DNA of 64,000 bases from Verrucomicrobiia bacterium (lineage in GTDB: Bacteria > Verrucomicrobiota > Verrucomicrobiia > Limisphaerales > UBA11358): contig JARLJW010000071.1 in the NCBI GenBank assembly GCA_031290985.1, positions 1 to 64,000 on the forward strand, read 5' to 3'. The translations under genes and the position numbers were made by a program. Within the stretch, counting starts at the first letter, position 1. Each line of letters starts with the position of its first letter. The notes under the pieces are model-generated. The model was given only the letters and a program-made list of their open reading frames with translations, had not been told where the DNA came from and ran no database searches. This document shows, in pieces, positions 1-8,453 of this stretch.

Positions 1-81
1 ACCTGCTTGATGCGCCACCTTTCACCCAGTGCCAAAATCGAATGAAACATTTTCTCTGGAATCATAAAGTCACCACTTTAA

Positions 82-288
82 CCGCCCCGCCTCAGCTTTT
101 TCAAACATTTTTACCCATTACAAACGTCGAAGAAGCAAAAAGGTTTCGTGGCCGCGCAACGCGCGGAGATCGAACGGATCCGCCGCCAGAAACGGAAACG
201 TTCCCGCCGCGCCAAGGCGCGGATGCTGGCGGACAAGTCGCACCAGTCACAAAAAAAGGCCGGGCGCCGTTCAACGGGCATGGAATAA
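82..288 (+). pseudogene. remnant resembling the basic C-terminal tail of an ArfB/RF-1-domain protein
   Basis: This frame is open from 82 to a TAA at 286-288 but has no convincing start; an in-frame stop lies at 79-81, and the only candidate is a GTG at 148. Its second half encodes a very basic stretch with the spacing K-x-R-x-L-x-x-K-x-x-x-S-x-x-K, which resembles the tail of class I release-factor-like rescue proteins (ArfB/YaeJ type). The catalytic GGQ domain is absent. I infer a decayed 3' end of such a gene or a chance basic ORF. It runs towards the 294-314 hairpin. Confidence 0.25.
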
Positions 289-293
289 AAAAA

Positions 294-314
294 GGCGCGT
301 CATGATGACGCGCC
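294..314 (-). terminator. Rho-independent terminator of the hopanoid operon
   Basis: A perfect 9-bp stem (GGCGCGTCA / TGACGCGCC) with a 3-nt loop lies just downstream of the hpnJ stop. On the minus strand it is followed by a run of seven T, so the orientation fits termination of the hpnH-hpnJ transcript. Confidence 0.9.
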
Positions 315-332
315 TTGAGATTGTGAAACCGC

Positions 333-1787
333 TCAGGCCGTGGCCGCTCGCGCCGCCGCGAGGTCGGTCTTGCGCTGCTTCAGGCTCTTGAAAAATTCGT
401 AGCCCTCGCGGCAGCGGCGGACCATGACGTCCTTGTCCTCAAGCATCGTCTTGATGATGCGCAGGATGGGCTTCGGACGCAGATAATAGGTGCGGTAGAA
501 ACGGTCCACGGCCTCGAAGATCTCCTCCTTGGAGGCGCCGGGATATTCGAGCGTGCTCTGCTGGAGTCCGCCGGCCTCAATGAGGTCGGTCTTGTCCTTC
601 TTCACAAACCAGCCGTTGAGCTTGGCCTGTTCGTAGAGTTCCGTGCCGGGATACGGCGCGGCGAGCGATACCTGCAGCGAGAACACGTCCAGTTCCTTCG
701 CAAAATTGATCGTCTGCTCGATCGTCTCCTTTGTCTCGACGGGCAGGCCGAGAATGAACGTCCCGTGAATCACCACGCCGGCCTGATGGCAGGACTTGGT
801 GAAGCGGCGCATCTCGTCGGTGGTGACGCCTTTTTTGATGCGGGTGAGCGTTTCGTCGTTGCCGCTTTCGTAACCTACAAGGAACAGGCGAAGGCCGTTG
901 TCCTTGAAGGATTTGATCGTGTCGTAATCCAAATTCGCGCGGCTGTTGCAGCTCCAATCCACACCGAGCGGGCCGAGCTTCTTCGCGATTTCGCGCGCGC
1001 GCGGCAGGTTGGCGGTGAAGGTGTCGTCATCGAAGAAAAATTCGCGTACCTGCGGGAAAATCTTCTTCATGTAGGCCATCTCGTCCGCGACGTTCTGCGG
1101 GGAACGCACACGGTACTTGTGCCCGCCGATGGTCTGCGGCCAGAGGCAGAAGCTGCACTGCGCCGGGCAGCCGCGGCCCGTGTACATCGAAACGTACGGA
1201 TGCTGCAGGTAGCCGATGAAATATTTCTCAATCTCCAGGTCGCGCTTGTACACGTCCGCCACCCACGGCAGCTGGTCCATGTCCGCGATCATCTCGCGTT
1301 CGGGATTATGGATGATCTTGCCGTCCTTGTTTTTGTAGGACAAACCATTGATCGTCGAGAGGTCGCGGTCTTCGGCGACTTCCTTGCAGGTGTAGTCGAA
1401 TTCCTTGCGGCCGACCCAGTCGATTGCGGGCGAAGCCTTCAACGTTTCCGTTGGCAACACCATCGTGTGCGCGCCGATGAAACCGATCTTCGTATCCGGC
1501 TTCTGCGCCTTGATGGCCTCGGCCACCTTGCAATCGTTCTTCAGCGATGGCGTGGAGGTGTTGATGATGACATGGTCAAAGTTCTTCGCTTCGGCCAGGC
1601 ACTTGGCGAGGTCGATGTTGTGCGGCGCACAATCCATCAGCTTGGAATTCGGCGTCAGCGCAGCGGGTTGCGCCAGCCACGTGGGATACCAATAGCTGGT
1701 GACTTCGCGACGCGCCTGATACCGCGCGCCGGCGCCGCCGTCGAAACCGTCAAAGCTCGGGGGGGAAAGATAAAGTGTTCGGCTCAT
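333..1787 (-). CDS. hpnJ: B12-binding radical SAM protein HpnJ-like (hopanoid side-chain maturation)
   Basis: The 484-residue protein begins with the diagnostic SPPSFDGFDGGAGARYQARR stretch of HpnJ. It has a cobalamin-binding-like N-terminal domain to about residue 180, then a radical SAM core with C207-x3-C211-x2-C214 for the 4Fe-4S cluster. In other bacteria HpnJ acts late in bacteriohopanepolyol side-chain synthesis, in the ring contraction that gives the cyclitol ether. The gene lies 28 nt downstream of hpnH on the same strand and ends at a strong terminator, so the two are very likely co-transcribed. The length is normal for the family. No squalene-hopene cyclase or other hpn gene is in the window. 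Confidence 0.88.
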   Translation of the reverse strand: MSRTLYLSPPSFDGFDGGAGARYQARREVTSYWYPTWLAQPAALTPNSKLMDCAPHNIDLAKCLAEAKNFDHVIINTSTPSLKNDCKVAEAIKAQKPDTKIGFIGAHTMVLPTETLKASPAIDWVGRKEFDYTCKEVAEDRDLSTINGLSYKNKDGKIIHNPEREMIADMDQLPWVADVYKRDLEIEKYFIGYLQHPYVSMYTGRGCPAQCSFCLWPQTIGGHKYRVRSPQNVADEMAYMKKIFPQVREFFFDDDTFTANLPRAREIAKKLGPLGVDWSCNSRANLDYDTIKSFKDNGLRLFLVGYESGNDETLTRIKKGVTTDEMRRFTKSCHQAGVVIHGTFILGLPVETKETIEQTINFAKELDVFSLQVSLAAPYPGTELYEQAKLNGWFVKKDKTDLIEAGGLQQSTLEYPGASKEEIFEAVDRFYRTYYLRPKPILRIIKTMLEDKDVMVRRCREGYEFFKSLKQRKTDLAAARAATA

Positions 1788-1815
1788 TTGAATTTTTAGA
1801 CGCTATTATTCGCTG

Positions 1816-3252
1816 CTATTCCGACTTTTTGGTTTCCTTGATTTTGGCCAGCAGATCATCCCGCTCCGACGTGTCGCCCGTGCCGCAATGGCTGCCGACA
1901 TGCGCTTCATGATTATGCTCCGCTTCTTCCTTGCGGGAGAACGCCGCCTGCGCGCCGTTCATCGCCGCGCGGGGGGAATTCAACACCGCCTTCGCCTCAG
2001 CGAGATGGCCCTTGCCCACCGTCACGCCGTTGAACGCGGTCTTGACCAGCTCCGGCGAGGCCGGATACGGCTTCGGCTTGGAGCCGAAGTTGTACGCGAA
2101 ATTCTTCCAGTTGTCGCCGCGCTGATAATTCGTGCCGAGCGCGCCGCTGGGGTCGTAGCCGCAATGCACCATGCAGTTCTCGCAACGAGGATCGCGCGCG
2201 ACACCGTCCACGACGCCGTATTTGTCCCACGTCACCTTCGTGAGCATTTCCGTGTAGCCGTCGTAATGGCCGTCGGTCATCAGGTAGCACGGGGCCTTCC
2301 AGCCCTTCACGTTGTAAGTCGGGATGGCCCACGCGGTGCAGGTCAGCTCGCGTTTGCCGGCGAGGAATTCCTGATAGACCGGCGTGCCGAAGATGGTGAA
2401 CATCTTGCCCCATTCCTCGATCTTGGCGAATTTCTGCCGCGTCATTTTGCGCGTGAGGAAGAAATCCTCCGGCTGCTTGCCCAGGCGGGAAACCATGTCC
2501 TTCTTCGCCGCATCGTACTCGTAACCGGGCGAAATCGTGTGGCCGTCCACTTCCAGTGAACTCAGGTATTTGAACATATCCTCGAGTTCCTTCACGTCCG
2601 TTTCCTTGTAAACGGTCGTGTTGGTCGCCACCTGATAACCGCAAATCTTAGCCATCTTGATGGCCTCAACGCATTCCTTGAACACGCCTTCGCGCTCGAC
2701 AATGAGGTCGTGCGTGAATTCCAGGCCGTCCACGTGGACGTTCCAATACATCCATTTCGTCGGGCGGATGACCACCTTCTTTTTGGCCGCTTCGTTGGCG
2801 TTGCGGATGGCTTCAGCTTCCTTCTCGGAAATCAATTTCCCCTCCAGCAACTGCTTCAGCTTCGGCTCGACCTCGGGCGTGTAGATCGCCGCGAGATAAT
2901 CGCGCATTTTTTTGCGCATGAATACGCCGTTCGTGCAGACGTAAATGACACGGCCCTGATCCAGCAGACCGGCGATGAGCTCCTCGATCTTGGGGTAAAT
3001 GAGCGGTTCACCGCCGCAGATGGAGACCATCGGGGCGTCGCATTCCACGGCCACGGCCAGGCATTTCTCCAGCGGCACCATGTCCTTGAGATTGGTGGAA
3101 TATTCGCGGATACGCCCGCACCCGGTGCAGGTGAGGTTGCAGGTGTGCAGCGGTTCAAGCTGCAGCACCATCGCGAATTTCGGCGTTTTGCGGACCTTAT
3201 GTTTGACGATATGGCTGGCGATTTTCATCGTCAGCGCCAGTGGGAAGCGCAT
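1816..3252 (-). CDS. hpnH: radical SAM adenosyl-hopene transferase HpnH-like, extended form
   Basis: HpnH adds the 5'-deoxyadenosyl group of SAM to diploptene, the first step of hopanoid side-chain synthesis. Seen here are the radical SAM triad C38-x3-C42-x2-C45, the GGEP motif at 80-83, and a C-terminal Cys group C357, C360, C364 followed by GYDPSG. At 478 residues it is roughly 100 longer than typical HpnH. The extra length is a charged insertion at about 125-165 and a C-terminal tail rich in His, Glu and Lys. The start is 5 nt after the stop of a small lipoprotein gene. A HpnH-like enzyme with another polyprenoid substrate is the main alternative. Confidence 0.85.
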   Translation of the reverse strand: MRFPLALTMKIASHIVKHKVRKTPKFAMVLQLEPLHTCNLTCTGCGRIREYSTNLKDMVPLEKCLAVAVECDAPMVSICGGEPLIYPKIEELIAGLLDQGRVIYVCTNGVFMRKKMRDYLAAIYTPEVEPKLKQLLEGKLISEKEAEAIRNANEAAKKKVVIRPTKWMYWNVHVDGLEFTHDLIVEREGVFKECVEAIKMAKICGYQVATNTTVYKETDVKELEDMFKYLSSLEVDGHTISPGYEYDAAKKDMVSRLGKQPEDFFLTRKMTRQKFAKIEEWGKMFTIFGTPVYQEFLAGKRELTCTAWAIPTYNVKGWKAPCYLMTDGHYDGYTEMLTKVTWDKYGVVDGVARDPRCENCMVHCGYDPSGALGTNYQRGDNWKNFAYNFGSKPKPYPASPELVKTAFNGVTVGKGHLAEAKAVLNSPRAAMNGAQAAFSRKEEAEHNHEAHVGSHCGTGDTSERDDLLAKIKETKKSE

Positions 3253-3257
3253 AATTT

Positions 3258-3476
3258 TTAACGGACAGAGGCGATTTCAGTTGAATTTTCCATCAGCACC
3301 GTTGGCATGCTGTTCGTGGAAGGCGGGCTCGCCTTCAACAATCCCGGCAGGAAGAAGCTCGCCGGTGACACCGACTGGCTGGCATTGATGCCGCCGCAAC
3401 CCGCGCCCAAAAGCACGGTTGCCGTCAGCATGGCCACTAATTTCCAACTTAATCTCACTTGCTGATTATAAAACAC
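3258..3476 (-). CDS. small lipoprotein of unknown function
   Basis: The 72-residue product has a short basic start, a hydrophobic segment and a lipobox ending L-L-G-A-G-C27, so it should be a lipid-anchored protein of about 45 residues when mature. The mature part (GGINASQSVSPASFFLPGLL) has no function I recognise. The stop lies only 5 nt before the hpnH start, which argues that this is the first gene of the hopanoid operon. Its start is 34 nt from a divergent gene at 3511, leaving room for back-to-back promoters only. Confidence 0.7.
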   Translation of the reverse strand: MFYNQQVRLSWKLVAMLTATVLLGAGCGGINASQSVSPASFFLPGLLKASPPSTNSMPTVLMENSTEIASVR

Positions 3477-3510
3477 TTCGCCACGATGGCAACTTCAAAT
3501 TGCCTTAAAC

Positions 3511-4290
3511 ATGCCACGCTCAGCCGCAAACCTGCTAATATCACTCCTTGGCCTGCCAGCCTGCCTGGCCGCCATGACCACCTTTGGCGCCCCGGACACC
3601 AACAGCGTATTCAGCCAGCGGGCCGAGACGGAATTCCACCGCACCCAGCAATTGTTCCAAGCCGATGCCAACAACCCGAGCAACGCCTGGGTGTTCGCCC
3701 GCGCCTGTTTCGACCTGACCGAGTTCGCCCCCACCAAGGCCCGCCACGCTGAAATCGCCCGGCTGGGCATCGCCGCCTGCCAGCAATTGATCGCCCGTGA
3801 GCCCAAATCCGCCCCGGGCCATTACTATCTGGCCATGAATTATGGCGAACTGGCCGATGCCGAGGCACCCTCCCTCCTCGCCTACCGGCTCGTGCATGAA
3901 ATCGAGCGCGAATTCAAGATCGCCCAGGGGCTGGACGAGAAATTCGACTTCGCCGGCTCCAGCCGCAGCCTCGGATTGCTCTACCGCGACGCGCCCGGCT
4001 GGCCGCTCAGCATCGGCAACAAATGGAAGGCGCGCGCCGCCCTCGAGCGCGCCGCCACGATTGCCCCGGATTATCCCGACAACCAGTTGGACCTCGCGGA
4101 ATCGTACCTGCAATGGCGGGAACGCGAGGGATCCGAAGCCGCGCTGAAAAAAATGGATGCCATCTGGGCGGGCGCGCAGACCAATCTGACGGGGGTCGCC
4201 TGGGAAAAAGCCTGGCGCGACTGGTCCATCCGGCGGCGGGACGCCAAAGGGGAGTTCCAGCGGCTCTTCAAGAGTGTTCCCGGAATGTAA
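3511..4290 (+). CDS. exported TPR-like protein
   Basis: The first 26 residues form a signal peptide ending near L-A-A-M-T-T-F-G-A. The remaining 230 residues are helical with TPR-like spacing, for example the segments around 90-130 and 170-210 (A-L-E-R-A-A-T-I-A-P-D-Y-P). It may resemble TatT-type TPR components, but no transporter gene is adjacent. It diverges from the lipoprotein-hpn operon and is followed 64 nt later by a methyltransferase gene. Function unknown. Confidence 0.75.
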   Translation: MPRSAANLLISLLGLPACLAAMTTFGAPDTNSVFSQRAETEFHRTQQLFQADANNPSNAWVFARACFDLTEFAPTKARHAEIARLGIAACQQLIAREPKSAPGHYYLAMNYGELADAEAPSLLAYRLVHEIEREFKIAQGLDEKFDFAGSSRSLGLLYRDAPGWPLSIGNKWKARAALERAATIAPDYPDNQLDLAESYLQWREREGSEAALKKMDAIWAGAQTNLTGVAWEKAWRDWSIRRRDAKGEFQRLFKSVPGM

Positions 4291-4354
4291 CATTTAATCT
4301 GGTGTATCGTTGAACAGATGAACTAGACTGTTGCTCAAAGTCCGGTAACTCAGC

Positions 4355-4939
4355 ATGGCAAAAAAACTCATCGCGGCCCTGACGGATTCGACCGTGTTTC
4401 TGCGGGAATGGATGGTCAATCCCCAGCGGACCGGCTCGGTTGCGCCCAGCTCCCCCAAATTGGGTGCCGCCATGGCCCGCTGGCTCCCGCGCGACCCGGA
4501 AAGCTTCGTCCTCGAACTCGGCCCCGGCACGGGTGCCGTCACCGGGGCGCTCATCAAACGCGGCCTGCGGGAGGACCGGCTGATCGCCATTGAACACAAC
4601 GCCAACCTCGCCAAGCACCTGCGCAAACGCTTTCCCCGCGCCCACATCATCGCCGGCGACGCCTGGGAACTGGACCGGTTGTTGAACGATCTTCCAGAAC
4701 CCGTGACCTCCGTAGGCGCGGTGATCTCCAGCCTGCCGCTGTTGAATTTCCCCAAGGAAAAAGCCGAGGAACTGGTCGAAAAGATCCGCGCCGTGCTCGA
4801 TCCCCGCGGCCGTTACGTCCAATACACCTACCGCATCGGCAAGGACCGCACCCGCGGGTCAACCGACTTCCGCATGATCGCCTCCCAGATCGTCTGGCTC
4901 AATTTCCCCCCCGCCCGCGTCAGTGTTTTCCAGAAGTAA
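4355..4939 (+). CDS. SAM-dependent methyltransferase, PmtA-like (phospholipid N-methylation)
   Basis: The 194-residue protein has the compact fold of bacterial phosphatidylethanolamine N-methyltransferases of the PmtA type, which are related to rRNA adenine dimethylases. The N-terminus (FLREWMVNPQRTGSVAPSS) matches the amphipathic membrane-binding start of this group. SAM motif I is E-L-G-P-G-T-G-A-V-T at about residues 54-63, and a second acidic motif (A-I-E-H) follows. If correct, it acts at the inner membrane to make mono- or dimethyl-PE. Substrate is inferred only from family likeness. Confidence 0.75.
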   Translation: MAKKLIAALTDSTVFLREWMVNPQRTGSVAPSSPKLGAAMARWLPRDPESFVLELGPGTGAVTGALIKRGLREDRLIAIEHNANLAKHLRKRFPRAHIIAGDAWELDRLLNDLPEPVTSVGAVISSLPLLNFPKEKAEELVEKIRAVLDPRGRYVQYTYRIGKDRTRGSTDFRMIASQIVWLNFPPARVSVFQK

Positions 4940-5261
4940 GCTGTCACGAAGGGTTCTTGCGAAGGGGCCACCACTCGTCACTTGCCACCCGTCAACCGTC
5001 CCTTTCAAGTTGGCTTCGTTCTGTAATTTTCCCCTACCCGCGGCCACCCATCACCTCACGCCATAAAATATCACAATATGTTAATCACAAGCCATTTATG
5101 ATTTTTAACCCACTTCATCAAGGCCCCCCTGAGACCTCGAAATTTGGCTTCGTTTTGGGTTCGTTCTCCGGTCCGGCCATCCTCAATTTTCCATCCTCCA
5201 TCCTCGCAAAATACCCCCCGTGGCCCTGCCCGTGCCCGGCTTGCCCAGAGCTGCTATCGAG
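4940..5261. repeat. intergenic region with stutter-like word repeats
   Basis: No gene is supported between the methyltransferase and the ankyrin gene. The sequence holds short repeated words: CGTCACTTGCCACCCGTCAA near 4978-5000, TTGGCTTCGTT at about 5010 and again with an extra TTGGG near 5150, and a CCATCCTC-type triplet at 5177-5206. The GGCTTCGTTTTGG word also occurs inside the MITE at 54.6 kb. Confidence 0.6.
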
Positions 5262-8111
5262 TCACAGCTTCTCGGGCACTTCAATGATATCCCCGTCTTG
5301 CAGCCAAAATGCGTTGTCAGATTGTGCATTCTCAGAAAGGTCCACCGTATAAATGACCGGCTTGGCGGATTTGCCTGCTTTACGGGTGATTTTCACCCGC
5401 GATAAATCCGACGAAGTCCGTAAAATCGACCGGGCTTCGGTCTTGTTCAGTGCCTGACTCAAGAAACCTTCATCCCAGGAATCCACCTTCAAGGTGGCCG
5501 TCTCACCCGCCACGAGGAGCTGAACCGACTTCTGGAGGCATTCCATGGCCGGAGCGTAAGGGTTGGCCTTCAAATCAGGTTGCGTCTGCGCCTGAAGCCG
5601 TTCCGCAAAAGATGCGTGGCGCCCGGTCATTTTTGACACCACATCGGGCGGATTTTCATTCAAGGCGTGGATGCTTTCCGGGATTTCAATCACATCTCCG
5701 AATTCCACCGGCACATCTTGGGCGCAATCCACCACATTGCTGTGATTCAGCAGGCTGACCTTGATTTCCAGTTCCTTGCCGCCGATTTTTTGGCCGGGCC
5801 GGCGGATGATGATCCGCCCCAGATCCGGAAATGGCAAAGCGTGATAAGCCTCCCGGTTGCCCTGCCCGGATATTAACACCTGCGATTGAGTGTAAAACCG
5901 CATCACGGTTTCAAGCAAAGTGAACTGGTTCGTCTGCTTTGAGGCCCGGCGAAAAACTTCCAGCGGTTGCGCGATCCCCTGCCGGGTGATCCGGATGCGG
6001 GTGAAATCCGGCAGTGCATCCAACGCGCCATGCTGGCGGAGAAAATCAGCGACGCTTGCTTCGTTCGTTGCCCCTGGCTGGCCGTCGGCAACAACCAACT
6101 GCCAGGATACGTTGACATTATTTAGCTGGGAAGATCCAGGCATGCCTTCAGGCCCTGAATGGGACTTGGCGTAATTCAAAGGTGTCAGGCCGCTTTTGGT
6201 CCGCAGATTCACATCCGCACCCGCCTGGACCAGCAATTCCACCAAATCCTTGCGGTTCTTGTCCGCCGCCCAGTGCAACGCGGCTTTGCCGTCTCGATCG
6301 GTCGCATTCACGTTTGCCCCGGCCTTGATGAATGATTTTAAAAGCTCCACATCCACCGTATTGGCCGCCACGACCAGCACGATCGCCGGAAAACCATCAT
6401 AACGAATCGCATCCGGGTTGGCACCGGCGGCGAGCAGCGCCCGGGCGCTCTCTGAAGTCCGCCGGTCCAAGGCATAGACCAACGGGGTGTTTCCGGCTGA
6501 ATCCACCACGTTTGGCGCGGCCTTATGCTTCAACAATATGGCAACAACTTCTGGCTTGTCCGACAGTACTGCGGTCATCAACGGTGTCGCCCGGCTTTGG
6601 CTTAAAGCCGCCGGGACATTTGGATTGGCACCATGTTCGAGCAGCAAGGTGACAATCGCGGCCGCCCCCGCCCCCGCCGCCCGATGCAAAGGGGTAAAAC
6701 TTCCCACGCGCTCCGGACCAACGGCATTCACGTCTGCGCCCGCATCAATCAACTGGCGGGCAATGCCGGTCTTGCCCAAAATCGCGGCAATTTCGAGCGC
6801 GGATTCGCCCATCGGATTTCGCAACGTCAAATCAGCGTGGTTGGTCAGCAGCAAGGCCACCATCGCCTCATTACCTTTGATCACGGCAATGTGGAGGGGG
6901 GTTCCTTTATTTTCACGGTCATTCGCGTACTCCGGGCCGCAAATGTTATTTGGGTCCGCCCCCTGCGCGAGCAAGGCGGCCGCCACCGCCACCGCATTAT
7001 TTTCCACGGCCAGCGTCAGGGGCGTGGCCTTGTTCACGTCCAAAGCGTTCACCGCCGCCTTGGCTGCGAGCAGGGTTTCCGTCACGGAAAGATAGCCGCG
7101 CGCGGCCGCGTGGTGCAACGCCGTCTGGCCGTCGCGCTCGGGCGCGTCCACCCGGGCGCCCCGGCGCAACAATAGTTCCACCATCGCCCGGTTGCCCATT
7201 CCCGCCGCCCGGTTCAAGGCGGAAAATCTGCCGCCATTGATTTCCGCACCATGATCGAGCAGGAAATTCACCACCTTCAATTGGCCTGCCCCCGCCGCGG
7301 TTTGCAGCGGCGTGTCGGACCCTTCCGCCGGCGCATTGATCAGGTCCGGGCTGTTTTGGATCATCTGCTGAATATGGGCAATTTGCTGATCTTCCTCGGA
7401 ACTTGCTGGTACCGACAAATCCAGCAGTTCCGCCTTTTTGGCGGGCGCCGCCGCCGAAATCTCCGCACGTAATTTCAAGCCCTGCATCATGCCGGAAATC
7501 GTGTCGGCGATCTGCTTGTTCAACGCCGTCAACAGCGCATCCACCCGGAGGACATCAATGCTCTGGGGCGAGTAATCCACCACCAGCGACGCGCGCCGGA
7601 TTTGCGCCTCGCTTCGTTCTTTGATCAGCGCATCCAACGTGGCATTGGGCATGATCGTGGGCAGGATTTTTTCCAATTCATCCTGGCTCCGGCCTTCCAG
7701 CTTCTTGAGCAACTGCGCATCGGCATTTTCCACCGCCGGCGCCATCACTTCCGTTTGCCCTGTTTCAATTTTTGCCATCCCCATGCCCGCCAGATCCTGC
7801 CGGCTCAGCGTGGCCAGCGTGGACTGGTCGGAAAAATCGCGGAGGATGCGCCCGTATTGGACGGCGGCCTCGTTCGTCCTGCCTTGGGCGCGGTAACATT
7901 CGCCCAAACGGAACACCGCGGTGGCGGCAAGCTGCCGGTCCTTGTCAAACTGCGCCGCGAGCGTCGAGTAATCGGCGATGGCCGCGTCCAGGTTGCGGCT
8001 GGCTTGCTCCTCGAACAGACCCTGCTGCAGCAGCGCGGTAAGGTTGTTGGTTTGCGCCGGCAACAGCGTCGCGGCCAGCAGCATGATTCCGATGCAAAGT
8101 TTTGTTTTCAT
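5262..8111 (-). CDS. secreted TPR-ankyrin repeat protein with SLBB-like C-terminal repeats
   Basis: I start this at 8111, where MKTKLCIGIMLLAATLLPAQ gives a clean signal peptide; a longer start at 8195 only adds 28 residues encoded by repeat-like DNA. Residues about 25-120 look like TPRs. A long ankyrin array (about a dozen repeats, G-x-T-P-L-H-x-A-A type) spans roughly 250-670. The last 230 residues hold three units of the form R-I-x-I-x-R ... D-V-x-x-x-G-D-V-I-E-I-P-E, resembling SLBB/beta-grasp units of polysaccharide-export proteins. Likely a periplasmic or surface binding protein; the partner is unknown. Confidence 0.85.
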   Translation of the reverse strand: MKTKLCIGIMLLAATLLPAQTNNLTALLQQGLFEEQASRNLDAAIADYSTLAAQFDKDRQLAATAVFRLGECYRAQGRTNEAAVQYGRILRDFSDQSTLATLSRQDLAGMGMAKIETGQTEVMAPAVENADAQLLKKLEGRSQDELEKILPTIMPNATLDALIKERSEAQIRRASLVVDYSPQSIDVLRVDALLTALNKQIADTISGMMQGLKLRAEISAAAPAKKAELLDLSVPASSEEDQQIAHIQQMIQNSPDLINAPAEGSDTPLQTAAGAGQLKVVNFLLDHGAEINGGRFSALNRAAGMGNRAMVELLLRRGARVDAPERDGQTALHHAAARGYLSVTETLLAAKAAVNALDVNKATPLTLAVENNAVAVAAALLAQGADPNNICGPEYANDRENKGTPLHIAVIKGNEAMVALLLTNHADLTLRNPMGESALEIAAILGKTGIARQLIDAGADVNAVGPERVGSFTPLHRAAGAGAAAIVTLLLEHGANPNVPAALSQSRATPLMTAVLSDKPEVVAILLKHKAAPNVVDSAGNTPLVYALDRRTSESARALLAAGANPDAIRYDGFPAIVLVVAANTVDVELLKSFIKAGANVNATDRDGKAALHWAADKNRKDLVELLVQAGADVNLRTKSGLTPLNYAKSHSGPEGMPGSSQLNNVNVSWQLVVADGQPGATNEASVADFLRQHGALDALPDFTRIRITRQGIAQPLEVFRRASKQTNQFTLLETVMRFYTQSQVLISGQGNREAYHALPFPDLGRIIIRRPGQKIGGKELEIKVSLLNHSNVVDCAQDVPVEFGDVIEIPESIHALNENPPDVVSKMTGRHASFAERLQAQTQPDLKANPYAPAMECLQKSVQLLVAGETATLKVDSWDEGFLSQALNKTEARSILRTSSDLSRVKITRKAGKSAKPVIYTVDLSENAQSDNAFWLQDGDIIEVPEKL

Positions 8112-8453
8112 ACCTTCAACGATCTCAGCCTGCCAAATTGTTCCCGCGCCAGTTGTCACGCTTTTGCAAAATCGGAAACATCGAACATTCAACATTTATT
8201 GACGCTCGTATAATGCAGTGACATGGCGGCGGCGCGGGCGGGGCGCGGCGTTTACGCCGCTTCAACGTCCCAAACGCCAGCGCGCTGGGTGTTTTAAGCG
8301 CGCTGCCGCTTTGGACGTTGAATCGGGCTAAAGCCCGCGCTCCGTCACCGTATTGCGCGCGCCTCATAGAGCATTTATGGAAATGCTCTAATTTCGAACA
8401 CCCAACGCCCCCTAAAATTGAACGTTGAGCGTTGAATGTTAAATGTTCGGCGT
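8112..8453. repeat. intergenic region with REP-like palindromes and AACATT words
   Basis: No gene is seen. A REP-like block at about 8226-8335 includes GCGGCGTTTACGCCGC and GGGCTAAAGCCC. A 24-bp perfect hairpin at 8367-8390 has arms TAGAGCATTT and AAATGCTCTA. Word repeats CGAACATTCAACATTTA (8182-8198) and an inverted, longer set at 8419-8455 (TTGAACGTTGAGCGTTGAAT and on) flank the block. Confidence 0.7.

Noticed and set aside
42..305. 87-residue plus-strand ORF
   Set aside because: No recognisable motif. The neighbouring frame has the ArfB-like tail, and the ORF runs through the hpnJ terminator.
765..1799. 344-residue plus-strand ORF opposite hpnJ
   Set aside because: Antisense shadow of a well-supported radical SAM gene; composition is that of reversed codons.
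5177..5206. CRISPR-like short repeats
   Set aside because: Units are 6-12 nt with no spacers of constant length and no cas genes anywhere in the window.
8111..8195. Upstream start for the ankyrin protein
   Set aside because: The extra residues come from word-repeat DNA and would bury the signal peptide.
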